Shown: positions 19,852 to 31,069, numbered from the stretch's first letter. The stretch: DNA of 64,000 nt from Xanthobacteraceae bacterium (GCA_028282095.1 JANQIP010000070.1:20734-84733), one strand, 5' to 3'. The notes: generated by a model from the letters alone, not told the origin. A program made the numbers and translations.

Positions 19852-20997
19852 TTGCACCGACGGTGCAGCACGCCTGCTAAGGAGCGTATGGATCGTGCAG
19901 CAATCCGAGGCTGCAATGACATCATCTTCAAGCTGAACATGAGAACGACGCTATCTTCAAGCCGAACACGAAGAAGCTGTCAAAAACTAAAGGACCACGA
20001 GCTGAATCGCGATAGAATCACGGGGCATGTGCCATCGCCGACCTTGCTCGCCCGCTTCAGGACCGAACCCGCGCGAGCGAAGGATCTTGCCGATCTTCTT
20101 GCCGAGCAGCTTGGCAGCGCGACGGCCGTGGCCGCCTACGAGGACGGCGGGTTGTGGTGCGTGGAGGTCCAATTTGCCGATTCCGTTGACCCGCATGCCG
20201 CCCGCAACGCGCTGCAACCCGTTGTCGGAACAGAAGCAATGCGGGACCTGCGCTTTGAGACGGTCACGGCGCGCGATTGGGTCGCCACCAGCCTCGCCGG
20301 CCTGCAGCCGGTTGAGGCCGGCGGCTTTATCGTCCATGGCGCGCATGATCGCGCCCGAATCCCTGTGAACCGCATTGCGATAGAGATCGAGGCGGCACTC
20401 GCCTTCGGTACGGGTCATCACGGAACGACCCGAGCGTGCCTCTTGGCGCTCGATCGCCTCGCCAAAACGCAAGCGAAAAAGCGGCGCCTGGGCCGAGCAC
20501 GCCGGCCGGGAACCTCGAGCCGGGTCGCGGCACTCGACGTCGGGACCGGAACCGGCGTGCTCGCCATCGCCGCAGCAAAACGGCTTCACGGCCGCGTGCT
20601 CGCAAGCGACATCGACCCCGCGGCGGTCAGGATCGCCGCGGAGAATGCAACGCGTAATGGCGTGAGCATGCGCGTTACCAACGTTCGGGCCGACGGCCTC
20701 GCCGCCGGGCCGATCCGTCGCGCGGCGCCCTACCCGCTCGTCTTCGCCAATATTCTGCTTGCGCCGTTGCAAAAACTTGCCGGCCCGCTTGCGCGCCTAA
20801 CAGCACCCGGCGCGCAAGTGGTTCTCTCCGGACTGCTCGCAAGACAGGCGAATGCAGCGGTCGCGACCTACCGGTCGCACGGACTACGGCTTGACCGACG
20901 TATCATCCTCGACGGCTGGGCGACCCTCGTTCTCCGAAGACATGGCGACCGAAGGTCCCGTCCCCGCCGCGAGACCCAGGTTACCCGCCGCCGGTGA
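19852..20997 (+). CDS. prmA: ribosomal protein L11 methyltransferase
   Basis: IEIEAALAFGTGHHGTTRACLLALDRL...VAALDVGTGTGVLAIAAAKRL...DIDPAAVRIAAENATRNGV...VFANILLAPLQKLA; true start probably internal. Confidence 0.9.
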   Translation: MHRRCSTPAKERMDRAAIRGCNDIIFKLNMRTTLSSSRTRRSCQKLKDHELNRDRITGHVPSPTLLARFRTEPARAKDLADLLAEQLGSATAVAAYEDGGLWCVEVQFADSVDPHAARNALQPVVGTEAMRDLRFETVTARDWVATSLAGLQPVEAGGFIVHGAHDRARIPVNRIAIEIEAALAFGTGHHGTTRACLLALDRLAKTQAKKRRLGRARRPGTSSRVAALDVGTGTGVLAIAAAKRLHGRVLASDIDPAAVRIAAENATRNGVSMRVTNVRADGLAAGPIRRAAPYPLVFANILLAPLQKLAGPLARLTAPGAQVVLSGLLARQANAAVATYRSHGLRLDRRIILDGWATLVLRRHGDRRSRPRRETQVTRRR

Positions 20998-21208
20998 GAG
21001 CACGCCCTGAGGCCGCCTTCTCCCGTTCGCGAACGAGCAAGCGATACTCGTCGATATCGCCGAGGAGTTCGCGATACTGGTCGATCATGCGCTCGGCCTG
21101 GGCCATTCGTGCCCGGCACATCGCATCATAGATGCGCGTCCACAGTCCCTTTTTTTGGGGTTCCACGTCAGGAAGCGACGCGACGTGGTCAAGGTCTAGA
21201 AGTGTCAT
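20981..21208 (-). CDS. small conserved hypothetical protein
   Basis: 75 aa MTLLDLDHVASLPDVEPQKKGLWTRIYDAMCRARMAQAERMIDQYRELLGDIDEYRLLVREREK; convergent, 17-bp overlap with prmA end. Confidence 0.55.
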   Translation of the reverse strand: MTLLDLDHVASLPDVEPQKKGLWTRIYDAMCRARMAQAERMIDQYRELLGDIDEYRLLVREREKAASGRALTGGG

Positions 21209-21508
21209 GGCGATCGTTCCTTTCGTGAACCGAATCGCCCTCCGGTTTCCCCCTGGATTGAGGCTCACATAAGCCATCCCCAGGAAAACAACTAGTTACC
21301 GCGGTGCATCGCGAACCAGCGCCAGCCGCATGGCAGAAAACAACAGGCAGTAAGAGCCCTATAGATTTGGAAGATTATTTCCGAAATCTCGCCTCTTCCG
21401 ACTGAATATTGTGCGCTCATTTCTGGCGCATGCCAGCCATGCGGCCTTGATGCGCTTTCTGCGACGAACGGTCTCTGCCTGCATCGAACGAAAACGCTGG
21501 TAACGCGG

Positions 21509-21620
21509 CGCCAACGCTTGAGCCCGTCTCATTGTGTTGGTGCCGCATCACAAGGCATCGGATTAGCTAGTGTTTCGGGCTGACGGTCCGGGGTCGGACC
21601 GTCAGAGAAGGAAACACTAG
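21509..21620 (+). repeat. family D composite (long arm + 54-bp CTAGTGTTTC...GAAACACTAG palindrome)
   Basis: CGCCAACGCTTGAGCCCGTCTCATTGTGTTGGTGCCGCATCACAAGGCATCGGATTAG-CTAGTGTTTCGGGCTGACGGTCCGGGGTCGGACCGTCAGAGAAGGAAACACTAG. Confidence 0.9.
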
Positions 21621-21678
21621 CCGTCAGACGATGATCGCCCGTTGCAGCAGCTTGGGAGCGCCGATAGCCTGCCCCGCC

Positions 21679-23508
21679 ATGCCTGCAACGCTGTTTCAGT
21701 CCTTTGATGATTCGGCCGAACGAGCGGCGAGCGCGCCGCGTCTCGAAGCGCTGCGCGCCGAGCTCGCCCGGCACGGGTTAGGTGGCTGCGTCGTGCCGCG
21801 CGCCGATCGTCACCAGAATGAATATGTAGCCCCCGCCGACGAGCGCCTGCGCTGGCTCACCGGCTTCACCGGATCGGCCGGCCTTGCGATCGTGCTTGCC
21901 GAGCGCGCCGCGCTGTTCGTCGACGGCCGCTACACACTGCAGGCCGGTGATGAAGTCGATACCGACCTGTTCGAGATCGTCCATGTGATCGAGACGTTGC
22001 CGTCCAAATGGCTGGAGTCGAACCTGCCCGCGGGCACGACGCTCGGCTATGATCCCTGGCTGCACACGGCGGAATCGGTGGAAAAGCTCGCGGCAAGCTG
22101 CGCCAAAGCGGGCGGTGCCTTCGTTCCCGCCGAGCCGAACCTGATCGATGCGATCTGGACCAATCGCCCGGCCCCGCCGCTCGGCCCTATCGTCCTGCAT
22201 GACGCGCGTTTCGCAGGTGAACCCGCCACCGCAAAGCTCGATCGCCTTCGCGCCAAGCTCCGCGAAAAGAAGGCCGATCGGCTGGTCGTATCCGATCCGC
22301 AGGCGCTTGCCTGGCTCTTCAACATTCGCGGGAGCGATGTTGCGCACACCCCGCTGCCGCTCGGCTTCGCGCTCGTTCCCGCCGACGGCCGGCCGTCGCT
22401 CTATGTCGATCCGCGCAAGCTGAGCGAACAGGTGCGCGCGGCGCTGGCGCCGATCACGGATATCGCGCCGCCCGAGGCGTTCATGCGCGACCTCGCTGCG
22501 TGCGCTGGCGACGGCAAGGTGATCCTGCTCGATCAGGCAACGGCGGCGCAGGCGATCACCGCGACCATCGAGCAGGCAGGCGGCAAGGTCGTGCGCGGCC
22601 CCGATCCGATCGCAGCGATGAAGGCGGTGAAGAACGCCGTCGAAATCGAAGGCGCGCGCGCAGCGCAGCGGCGCGACGGCGCGGCACTCACACGGTTTCT
22701 CGCCTGGCTCGACCGCGAGGCGCCAAATGGCGGGCTCACCGAAATCGATGCGGTCGAAGCACTGGAGCACTTCAGGCGCGACACCAATCTCTTGAAGGAC
22801 ATCTCCTTCCCGACCATCGCAGGGTCGGGGCCGAACGGCGCGATCGTCCATTACCGGGTGACAGGCAACACCAATCGCCGGCTGGCACCCGGCGAGTTGT
22901 TTCTCATCGATTCCGGCGGGCAGTACGAGGACGGCACCACCGATGTCACCCGGACCGTCGCGATCGGCACCGCGACCGAGGAGATGCGCACGCGCTTCAC
23001 GCTTGTGCTGAAGGGGCATATCGCGATCGCGCGCGCCGTCTTTCCGGAAGGCACGACCGGCGCGCAGCTCGACAGTTTCGCCCGCGCCGCGCTATGGGCA
23101 GCCGGCTTCGACTTCGACCACGGCACCGGCCACGGCGTCGGCAGCTATCTCTCGGTGCACGAGGGGCCGGCGCGCATTTCCAAGCTCGGCACGGTGGCGC
23201 TTGAACGCGGCATGATCCTGTCGAACGAGCCCGCCTACTACAAGGAGGGCGCCTACGGCATCCGCATCGAGAACCTGGTGCTGGTGATCGAGGCGCCGCC
23301 CGTCGCCGGCGCGGAAAAGCCGCTGAACGCATTCGAGACGCTCACCCTTGCGCCGATCGATCTGCGCCTTGTCGAACCAAAGCTGATGACGGCCGAGGAG
23401 CTCACTTGGCTTAACAGCTATCACGCTCGCGTGCGCGCGACGATCGGCCCGCTGGTGGACGACGAGACGCGGACCCGGCTCGGCGCAGCGACCCGCGCGA
23501 TTTCATGA
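21679..23508 (+). CDS. pepP: aminopeptidase P family protein (Xaa-Pro aminopeptidase)
   Basis: LRWLTGFTGSAGLAIVLAERAALFVDGRYTLQAG...FLIDSGGQYEDGTTDVTRTVAIG...DHGTGHGVGSYLSVHEGPARIS. Confidence 0.95.
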   Translation: MPATLFQSFDDSAERAASAPRLEALRAELARHGLGGCVVPRADRHQNEYVAPADERLRWLTGFTGSAGLAIVLAERAALFVDGRYTLQAGDEVDTDLFEIVHVIETLPSKWLESNLPAGTTLGYDPWLHTAESVEKLAASCAKAGGAFVPAEPNLIDAIWTNRPAPPLGPIVLHDARFAGEPATAKLDRLRAKLREKKADRLVVSDPQALAWLFNIRGSDVAHTPLPLGFALVPADGRPSLYVDPRKLSEQVRAALAPITDIAPPEAFMRDLAACAGDGKVILLDQATAAQAITATIEQAGGKVVRGPDPIAAMKAVKNAVEIEGARAAQRRDGAALTRFLAWLDREAPNGGLTEIDAVEALEHFRRDTNLLKDISFPTIAGSGPNGAIVHYRVTGNTNRRLAPGELFLIDSGGQYEDGTTDVTRTVAIGTATEEMRTRFTLVLKGHIAIARAVFPEGTTGAQLDSFARAALWAAGFDFDHGTGHGVGSYLSVHEGPARISKLGTVALERGMILSNEPAYYKEGAYGIRIENLVLVIEAPPVAGAEKPLNAFETLTLAPIDLRLVEPKLMTAEELTWLNSYHARVRATIGPLVDDETRTRLGAATRAIS

Positions 23509-23687
23509 GCCGTCGGCAAAGACGCGGTAGCGCATCCTATTCCGTTCATACCCGCGCAAGCGGGAATCCAGCTTCTTTGCTCTCCTGGGTCCCCGCTTGC
23601 GCGGGGACGAACGGCAAGTCGGCCACGTCAGCTTCAACTCGCGGAGATTAGTCTGAGGCCCGATCAAGCTGGCTTAACTGCCGCTCA

Positions 23688-24728
23688 TCAGCCGTCGGCA
23701 AAGACGCGGTAGCGCAATGGCACGATGCCGACGCGCTGACCGGCCGTCACCTCGTGCGCGCGCGGAACATCCACCTCGATCGTCTGATCGCTGTCTGCAA
23801 GCAAGATCTCGACGCGACGCGCGGCACCGATGCCATGCAGGCGCTGCACCGTCCCCTGCAGCGCCGCATTCACCGGCATGCCGATGCCGACATCGTAGGG
23901 CCGGATGAACAATCGCGCCGGGCCGGTCTGGACGTCGGGCGCACCAAGGCTGGTCGGCTTGCCGGCGTGAAGCACGGCGCCCTTTTCGACCGTGACCGGT
24001 ATGATGATCGACTCGCCGATGAAGGCGTGCACGAACGCGGTGGCCGGCTCCTCATAGACGTCTTGCGGGGCGCCGATCTGTTCGATCCGGCCCTCGTCCA
24101 TCACCACCACCCGGTCGGCGACTTCGAGCGCCTCCTCCTGGTCGTGGGTCACGAATACCGAGGTGACATGGATATTATCGTGCAGATTGCGCAGCCAGCG
24201 CCGCAATTCCTTGCGTACCTTGGCATCGAGCGCGCCGAACGGCTCGTCGAGCAGCAGCACGCGCGGCTCGATCGCGAGCGCGCGCGCGAGCGCAACGCGC
24301 TGGCGCTGGCCGCCGGAGAGCTGGCTCGGATAGCGGTCGGCGATCGAGCGAAGCTGGATGAGATCGAGCAGCCGCTCGACCCTCTCGCGCAGCTCGGACT
24401 CGCGCAGCCGCGACGCGCGCGGGCGCACGCGCAGGCCAAAGGCCACATTCTCGAACACGCTCAAATGGCGGAACAGCGCGTAGTGCTGAAACACGAAACC
24501 GACATTGCGCTCGCGCACGCTGCGTTCGGAGGCATCCTCGCCGCCGAACAGAATGCGGCCTTGCTCGGGCCATTCCAGCCCGGCGATGATGCGCAGAAGC
24601 GTCGTCTTCCCCGAGCCCGACGGTCCGAGCAGCGCGACGAGTTCGCCGCTCCTGACTTCAAGGTCGACATTGTCGAGCGCGGCGAAAGCGCCGAACCGCT
24701 TGGTGACGTTGTGGATACCGATGTCCAT
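23688..24728 (-). CDS. cysA: sulfate/thiosulfate ABC transporter ATP-binding protein
   Basis: Walker [27 protein letters not shown]-terminal TOBE; adjacent to CysW/CysT. Confidence 0.95.
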   Translation of the reverse strand: MDIGIHNVTKRFGAFAALDNVDLEVRSGELVALLGPSGSGKTTLLRIIAGLEWPEQGRILFGGEDASERSVRERNVGFVFQHYALFRHLSVFENVAFGLRVRPRASRLRESELRERVERLLDLIQLRSIADRYPSQLSGGQRQRVALARALAIEPRVLLLDEPFGALDAKVRKELRRWLRNLHDNIHVTSVFVTHDQEEALEVADRVVVMDEGRIEQIGAPQDVYEEPATAFVHAFIGESIIIPVTVEKGAVLHAGKPTSLGAPDVQTGPARLFIRPYDVGIGMPVNAALQGTVQRLHGIGAARRVEILLADSDQTIEVDVPRAHEVTAGQRVGIVPLRYRVFADG

Positions 24729-24732
24729 CCCG

Positions 24733-25611
24733 TTACTCCGCGGCGGCGCGGCGCTCCAGCAGCACCTTGGCGATGAGCGTCACGAGCGCGAGCAGCGCGA
24801 GCAACGAGGCGACCGCGAAGGCCGCCGTGAACTGATACTCGTTGTAGAGGATTTCGATGTGGAGCGGCATGGTATTGGTCTCGCCGCGAATATGGCCGGA
24901 GACCACCGACACCGCGCCGAACTCGCCCATCGCCCGCGCATTGCACAGCAGCACGCCGTAGAGCAGCGCCCATTTCACATTCGGCAATGTCACGCGGAAG
25001 AAGGTCTGCAGGCCGGAAGCGCCGAGCGAGATCGCCGCCTCCTCGTCCTGCGTACCCTGTTCCTGCATCAGCGGGATGAGTTCGCGGGCAACGAAGGGAA
25101 AAGTCACGAACACGGTCGCGAGCACGAGCCCCGGCAGCGCGAACAGAATCTGGATGTCATGGGCCTGCAGAAACGCGCCGAAATAGCCTTGCGCGCCGAA
25201 CAGCAGCACGAAGACGAGACCGGCGATAACCGGGCTCACCGAGAACGGCAGGTCGATCAGGGTGATCAACACACTCTTGCCGGGGAAGTCGAACTTGGCG
25301 ATCGCCCAGGCGGCGACCAGTCCGAACAGCAGATTGAGCGAAACCGAAATCGCGGCGACCACCAGCGTGAGCCTGATCGCCGCGACCGCATCGGGTTCGA
25401 CGAGGGCGGCAAGGTAAGGCCACAGGCCGTGCATGAATGCCTGCTGGAACACGGTGATCAGCGGCAGCACCAGGAACACGACGAGAAACGCAACGGCAAG
25501 CGCAACGATCAAAAAGCGGACCGCGGCCGGCTCGCGCCGGACCTCATCGCCGTCCTCGTGCGGTCCTGCGCGCGCATTGCGACGTTGGAGGATTGTGTTC
25601 GCGAGCGCCAT
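24733..25611 (-). CDS. cysW: sulfate ABC transporter permease CysW
   Basis: [25 protein letters not shown]...[35 protein letters not shown]. Confidence 0.95.
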   Translation of the reverse strand: MALANTILQRRNARAGPHEDGDEVRREPAAVRFLIVALAVAFLVVFLVLPLITVFQQAFMHGLWPYLAALVEPDAVAAIRLTLVVAAISVSLNLLFGLVAAWAIAKFDFPGKSVLITLIDLPFSVSPVIAGLVFVLLFGAQGYFGAFLQAHDIQILFALPGLVLATVFVTFPFVARELIPLMQEQGTQDEEAAISLGASGLQTFFRVTLPNVKWALLYGVLLCNARAMGEFGAVSVVSGHIRGETNTMPLHIEILYNEYQFTAAFAVASLLALLALVTLIAKVLLERRAAAE

Positions 25612-25620
25612 CGCCGCAGC

Positions 25621-26487
25621 TCACAGCCGGCCGGTGCGCAGCTCCGACCACCGCTGCAGCCGGTTGATCGCGAGCAGGATCAGGAATGAGGCGATCAGCA
25701 TGACCACCGCGATCGCGGTCGCGTCGGCATATTTGAACTCCTCCAGGCGAATCATGATCAGGAGCGGCGCGATTTCCGACACGTTCGGCAGATTCCCGGC
25801 GATGAAGATGACCGAGCCATATTCGCCGACGGCGCGCGCAAAGGCGAGCGCAAATCCCGTCAACAAGGCGGGAACGACGAGCGGCAGAATCACCCTGGTG
25901 AAGGTCTGCCAGCGGCTGGCCCCGAGCGTCGCCGCCACTTCCTCGAGTTCGGCATCAAGATCGAGCAAGACCGGCTGCACCGTGCGCACGACGAAGGGCA
26001 GTCCGATAAAGACCAAGGCCACCAGGATTCCAAGCGGGGTGAATGCCACTTTGATCCCGGCGAGCGCGAGCACACTGCCGAGCCAGCCGTTTTCGGCGAA
26101 CAGCGTCGTAAGCGCAATCCCTGCGACCGCGGTCGGCAGCGCGAAGGGAATGTCGACGATCGCGTCGAGCAGGCGTCGGCCGGGGAACTGATAGCGCACC
26201 AGCGCCCAGGCCACGAGCCCGCCGAACACGAGATTGATGACCGCCGCCACCAGGGACAGACCGAAGCTCAGCTTGAACGCATTCAGCGCCCGGCGGCTCG
26301 TCACGATCGCCCAAAACTCGGCGAAGCTGAGCGTCGCCGTCTGCAGGAACAGCCCGGCAAGCGGAATGAGCACGATGAGCGCGAGCCACGTCAATGTCAC
26401 GCCGAGGGTGATCCCGAAACCGGGGAGCACGCTCGGCCGACGCCGCAAACGCGGACGCGCCGCCCCCATCGTCGCGCGATACTTCAT
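25621..26487 (-). CDS. cysT: sulfate ABC transporter permease CysT
   Basis: LDAIVDIPFALPTAVAGIALTTLFAENGWLG...ARAVGEYGSVIFIAGNLPNVSEIAPLLIMIRLEEFKYADATAIAVVML. Confidence 0.95.
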   Translation of the reverse strand: MKYRATMGAARPRLRRRPSVLPGFGITLGVTLTWLALIVLIPLAGLFLQTATLSFAEFWAIVTSRRALNAFKLSFGLSLVAAVINLVFGGLVAWALVRYQFPGRRLLDAIVDIPFALPTAVAGIALTTLFAENGWLGSVLALAGIKVAFTPLGILVALVFIGLPFVVRTVQPVLLDLDAELEEVAATLGASRWQTFTRVILPLVVPALLTGFALAFARAVGEYGSVIFIAGNLPNVSEIAPLLIMIRLEEFKYADATAIAVVMLIASFLILLAINRLQRWSELRTGRL

Positions 26488-26500
26488 GCGGGCGCCGATG

Positions 26501-26588
26501 CTAGAGCGCGATCGCTTCAGGCTGAATCAACCGTGCTCTCCTTCTCTTTGTTCTTGTCGCATGATCTGGTCCGAAAAGCCTGCCAGCC
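26501..26588 (+). repeat. family A element, right end truncated
   Basis: CTAGAGCGCGATCGCTTCAGGCTGAATCAACCGTGCTCTCC...GTCGCATGATCTGGTCCGAAAAGCCTGCCAGCC. Confidence 0.8.
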
Positions 26589-27575
26589 TTACTGGCCGGA
26601 GATTTGGTCGAAGATGCCGTTATCGGCGAAGTGCTTTTGTTGCACGGCGCGCCAGCCGCCGAGCAAGCCGTCGACGGTGAATAGTTCGAGCTCGGGAAAC
26701 AACGCGGCATATTTCCGGGCGGTCTTTGCATCGCGCGGGCGGTAATAGTGTTTCGCGGCGATCTCCTGACCCTCCTTGCTGTACAGGAAACGCAGATAGG
26801 CTTCCGCCGTCGCGCGCGTTCCGTTCCGCTCGACGGTCTTGTCCACAATGGCGACCGGCGGTTCGGCGAGAATCGAGATCGACGGGGTGATGATCTCGAA
26901 CCGGTCCTTGCCGAACTCGTTGATCGCAAGGAACGCCTCGTTCTCCCACGACAGAAAGACATCGCCGACGCCGCGCGCAAGAAAAGTGATCAATGACGCC
27001 CGCGCCGCGGTGTCGAGCACCGGCACATTGGCGTAGATCGCCCTGACGAAATCCTTGGCCTTGGCCTCGCTACCGGTGGTCTTCAGCGCATAGCCCCAGG
27101 CGGCGAGGTAGTTCCAGCGTGCCCCGCCGGAAGTTTTCGGGTTCGGGGTGATCACGGTGACGTCCGGCCTGACGAGGTCGTCCCAATCCTTGACGTTCTT
27201 CGGGTTCCCCTTGCGCACGACGAAGACGATGGTCGAGGTATAGGGTGCCGACTGGTATGGCAATCGGCTTTGCCAGTCCGCCGCGATGATGCCGCGATCG
27301 GCGATCGCGTCGATGTCGTAGGCGAGCGCCAGCGTCACCGCATCCGCTTTCAGCCCGTCGATCACCGAGCGCGCCTGGCGGCCGGAGCCGCCATGTGACT
27401 GCTTGATCCTCACCGTGCGGCCGGTTGTTTCCTGGTATTGTGCGGCAAAGGCGCGATTGACCTCGGCATAGAACTCACGCGTCGGATCGTAAGACACGTT
27501 GAGCAGCGTGACGTCGGCAGCGTAGGCCGTGCCAAGGAGCAAGAGCGGCACGGCAGTCGCGATCAGTCGCCTCAT
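26589..27575 (-). CDS. sulfate ABC transporter substrate-binding protein
   Basis: [70 protein letters not shown]. Confidence 0.95.
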   Translation of the reverse strand: MRRLIATAVPLLLLGTAYAADVTLLNVSYDPTREFYAEVNRAFAAQYQETTGRTVRIKQSHGGSGRQARSVIDGLKADAVTLALAYDIDAIADRGIIAADWQSRLPYQSAPYTSTIVFVVRKGNPKNVKDWDDLVRPDVTVITPNPKTSGGARWNYLAAWGYALKTTGSEAKAKDFVRAIYANVPVLDTAARASLITFLARGVGDVFLSWENEAFLAINEFGKDRFEIITPSISILAEPPVAIVDKTVERNGTRATAEAYLRFLYSKEGQEIAAKHYYRPRDAKTARKYAALFPELELFTVDGLLGGWRAVQQKHFADNGIFDQISGQ

Positions 27576-27627
27576 GGCCTCCTCCCGCGCGGCCCGGCGA
27601 GGCCGAACGCATCAAGCGAATGCATGG

Positions 27628-28626
27628 TCAATTCCCGCCCAGATACAGCATCCAGGAATTCAGCATATAGGTGAAGAGCAGCGCGAAGCTCACCCAGCCG
27701 CCGACCTTCAAGACACGCGTCGCGGGACGGACGTAGAGCGCAACCACGGCGGCGGCGCTCATCATGATCGCCGAAACGCCGGAGATGGCATTGGTCGACG
27801 AGGTGTCGGCGAAAAGCGGCCCCTTCATATAGGCGATGTCGTCATAGGCAAGGATCGTGACATTGAACAGGTTGCTGCCAAACAGATTGCCGATCGCAAG
27901 GTCCACCGCCCCGATGCGGATCGCGCCGAGGGTCGAAGCCGTCTCCGGCAAGGTCGTGGCGGCGGCGACGAGCAGCGTGCCGACGAAGGACTGCCCCCAT
28001 CCCATCGCTTCCGCAAGGTCAAGCGCGGCGAACGGGATCGCAACGCCCGCAACCACCACGATCGCGCTGGCGATGGCGTATCGTATGACTGCCCCCGACG
28101 TCGAGTAGCTGCCATAGATCTCGATCTCTTCCGTTTCGGTCGATACACGCCGCTCCTGAACGTAGAGCGATCGCATCGCAACGACATATAAGAGCAGGAT
28201 CAGCGGCGTGTAGATGCCGATATGTCCGAGCCGGAGCGCGGCGTCGTCTTTGGCGAGAAGGCCGAAGACAACAAGGCCGATCAGGATGATGGAAAAGCCC
28301 GCCACCAGGATGTGGCCGGAACTCGCCTTCCGGTAGATCGGCATTTCGCGGTACAGGAAGTCGAGAAACGCCAGCAGCAGCAGGTTGAAGACGCAGGCGC
28401 CGAGCACATTGCCGACGGCGATGTCGGGTGCGCTCGCAAGCGTGACCGACGAGAGTCCGGTTACGAGTTCCGGTAGCGACGTGACCGTTGCCACCAGGAC
28501 CACGCCGATCCAGGTTCTGCCAAGGCCGGTCTTCTCGGCAATGACATCGCCATAACGAGCGAGTTGATAGCCCGCCAGCGCGATCGCGAGGGCGCAGGCG
28601 AGAAACTCAGACCAGGCGATGAACAT
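27628..28626 (-). CDS. sodium/calcium exchanger (CaCA) family membrane protein
   Basis: LVATVTSLPELVTGLSSVTLASAPDIAVGNVLGACVFNLLLLAF and repeat LVAAATTLPETASTLGAIRIGAVDLAIGNLFGSNLFNVTILA. Confidence 0.9.
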   Translation of the reverse strand: MFIAWSEFLACALAIALAGYQLARYGDVIAEKTGLGRTWIGVVLVATVTSLPELVTGLSSVTLASAPDIAVGNVLGACVFNLLLLAFLDFLYREMPIYRKASSGHILVAGFSIILIGLVVFGLLAKDDAALRLGHIGIYTPLILLLYVVAMRSLYVQERRVSTETEEIEIYGSYSTSGAVIRYAIASAIVVVAGVAIPFAALDLAEAMGWGQSFVGTLLVAAATTLPETASTLGAIRIGAVDLAIGNLFGSNLFNVTILAYDDIAYMKGPLFADTSSTNAISGVSAIMMSAAAVVALYVRPATRVLKVGGWVSFALLFTYMLNSWMLYLGGN

Positions 28627-28837
28627 CGCTCTTCCGCCCACGCGCATGCAACAGATCGCCGCCTTGATAGAACGGGCCGTTCGGACCGGTCAATCCAACC
28701 GGCTGGAACCGGCAGTTCACCGGCGATGCACGCGCACCGTAGACAAAAGCAAGCGGCGGCCGGGACGACCCTGCCGCCGCGAGATTGAATATCGTTGTCG
28801 TGAGATGAAAGTCGCTCTCTTGTACCGCCTGCGATGA

Positions 28838-29662
28838 TCAGTTCACCCGCGACCAAGTCTGGCCGCCGCAGACGAGACCGCCGAAAGCGCAGCCCCTGAC
28901 CTGCAGCCTGTCGGCGCCCTTGAGCGCGATCGTGGACTTGTAGGTGCGACCGTCCTTGGCGTTGTAGATTCGGCCTTTCCAGCGCTTGCCGCTCGGCTTC
29001 ATGTTGATCAGGACCGGCATGCCGATGACCGAGCGATTACGCAGCTTCGGATTCGGGTTGTTCCGGTCGCGGTCTTTTGGGTTCTTCGCAGCCGAAACGT
29101 AACCGCACAGATTGGCGCCACACGGCTCGATGCGAACCCGGCCCTCGCCTTTTTGGACGCGCCATTCGCCGATCGGGCTTGGCTTCGTCGGTTTCTTGAT
29201 CGGCGCGGGAGCGGGATCGGATGCGACCGCCATCACCTTCGGCTTGGTCCGAGCAGTGCTCTTCACTTGGGGGGCAATGTGGGCAGGCACGGCTGCCGCG
29301 ACCTTCTGCTCAGCCGGAGCCGTGCGAGAACCGGTGGTGATGGGCACGGCCGGAACCACAGCCGCTAGCTTGCGCTTCGGCTCCGGCACCATGTCGCCTT
29401 CCGCGTCGTCCGCGTCATCCGCATCCGATAAGAAGCTCGAGCCGAACATGTTCGTGAGCGTCTTCGACGAAATGCCCGGAAGCTTGAACACCCGGCGCTT
29501 GCCGTCCTGCGTCCAGGAGACCGAGGCGCACAAATCTTCCTTGCAGTTTTCATTGAAATGAATGCGTGCCTTCGCGCCCTCGACTGGGATTTCGAAGACC
29601 GAATCGGCGCAAGCAGCCGTGCTGGCCAGAGCGAACATCGTCGCCAAACCGAGCGTTCTCAT
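28838..29662 (-). CDS. DUF2147-like exported protein
   Basis: Signal peptide; C-terminal PIGEWRVQKGEGRVRIEPCGANLCGYV...GMPVLINMKPSGKRWKGRIYNAKDGRTYKSTIALKGADRLQVRGCAFGGLVCGGQTWSRV. Confidence 0.8.
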   Translation of the reverse strand: MRTLGLATMFALASTAACADSVFEIPVEGAKARIHFNENCKEDLCASVSWTQDGKRRVFKLPGISSKTLTNMFGSSFLSDADDADDAEGDMVPEPKRKLAAVVPAVPITTGSRTAPAEQKVAAAVPAHIAPQVKSTARTKPKVMAVASDPAPAPIKKPTKPSPIGEWRVQKGEGRVRIEPCGANLCGYVSAAKNPKDRDRNNPNPKLRNRSVIGMPVLINMKPSGKRWKGRIYNAKDGRTYKSTIALKGADRLQVRGCAFGGLVCGGQTWSRVN

Positions 29663-29885
29663 GGTTTCCTCCGATCCGTTGGGGCTCAATTCCCGTACCC
29701 AGGATCGACTATGCGCTTCTCCTCGCCGCGCGTTTGTGAGCTGGCTCACACAACGGGTCGGGCGAGATGGTTCCGGCGAACCTCGTCGGAGCGGGCGGTG
29801 GATTGCGGGGTCAGGCTGCGGGCAAAGACGGCGAATCGGCTATCACCGGAGCGGAAAGAACGTGTTTCGATGACGGAGTCTCACG

Positions 29886-30275
29886 ATGCAGGCTCGGCTC
29901 TCCGGCAGGCTCGTCGACATGGCGAGCGCGATCGCAAGCTCGGTGGAGGCGCAAGGCGGCCGCGGCCTGTCCGCGGTTCACGCCGCGTTGCTCGCCTCGC
30001 GATTGTTCGAAGCGATCAAGGCCGAGCGCGCGGCGCTCGACCCTTCAGATTGCCGCACACGCGCTCTGCTCGATGACCTGCTCGGCGATTGCGAGCGGCT
30101 TGCTCAGGCCGGAGACCGGCTCACGGTGCGGCTGAACTCGCTATCGCGCGCAATGGCGAATGGCCTTTCCGACCCGCGGCACCGGCGATTACGACAGGGT
30201 GCACAGCCTGCACCGCCAACTCAGCAGTTGCGGCTATTCCAGGTCATCGAGGGAGGGAACCCCGGCGATAAATAG
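29886..30275 (+). CDS. hypothetical protein
   Basis: 129-aa ORF divergent from DUF2147 gene; coding-like but no family recognised. Confidence 0.4.
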   Translation: MQARLSGRLVDMASAIASSVEAQGGRGLSAVHAALLASRLFEAIKAERAALDPSDCRTRALLDDLLGDCERLAQAGDRLTVRLNSLSRAMANGLSDPRHRRLRQGAQPAPPTQQLRLFQVIEGGNPGDK

Positions 30276-30507
30276 ACTTAGTATCAGAGGCTTGTTTAAA
30301 CTATCTCGTACAATGCCTGAGGTCTTGTCCGGATCTTCAACCGTCCCCTAGTCCAACACCCCATCCTAAGGAGCCGACCGAAGGTCGGCGTCTCGAACTT
30401 ATCCTCCCCCGCTACACGCGGGGGAGGATAACAGAAGGCTGCCAATTTTTCGGGATCATGGCCGAAGCGCTCGCCAAGTCGTGAGGTGTTTGCCCGTTTG
30501 ACGCCGC

Positions 30508-30885
30508 TCAGCGCCGCACAGCGGTCCAGGTGCCGGCGCAGGTACCACCTTTCCACGAACCGGCTCCCGATCTCATGGTCAGTCGCCCGCTGCCGAATGC
30601 GCTCTTCTCGCCCCGGTTCACCCGTACGGTCAGCCGTCCGTCCGAACGAACGCGGCCTGACAAATCCACCATGTTGACGCCGACATTGACAAAGCTGCCA
30701 TTGTAGATGGTCACCGGTGCACGATAGGCGCGCTCGCAATCGCCTCGCTTGGTGACGATCACGACGCTCCATTCGCCGTCATAGTCGGTGGCGGCAGCGG
30801 CCGGCGCCGCCCAGGCGAATGCAGCAAGCGAGACGGCTGCGAGCGCCCCACACGCCCACGGCCGGAAACCATGCGTCCGAACCAT
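30508..30885 (-). CDS. hypothetical secreted protein
   Basis: Signal peptide ...LAAFAWAAPAAAA; YDGEWSVVIVTKRGDCERAYRAPVTIYNGSFVNVG...GSGRLTMRSGAGSWKGGTCAGTWTAVRR. Confidence 0.7.
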   Translation of the reverse strand: MVRTHGFRPWACGALAAVSLAAFAWAAPAAAATDYDGEWSVVIVTKRGDCERAYRAPVTIYNGSFVNVGVNMVDLSGRVRSDGRLTVRVNRGEKSAFGSGRLTMRSGAGSWKGGTCAGTWTAVRR

Positions 30886-31069
30886 ATAAGTCTCCCTGTC
30901 AAAGCGACGCGTATGCGCGACTCTAGCGCGAAAGCCATGAATTGCCGGTTTAAGTCGCGTGACCCCTCACCCGCGCCATTGGTCAATGTAACGACAAGGT
31001 TGACCGAAAGTTCCCGAATTTTCGCAGATTCTCGAAGAAGCCCTGCATGCGGCGTCAATCCGCATGATA

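Noticed and set aside
26501-26980. ORF tails containing SHDLVRKACQ / HDPEKLADFSDKIMRPN-type peptides in several frames
   Set aside because: These peptides are translations of the family A repeat element, not conserved protein domains.
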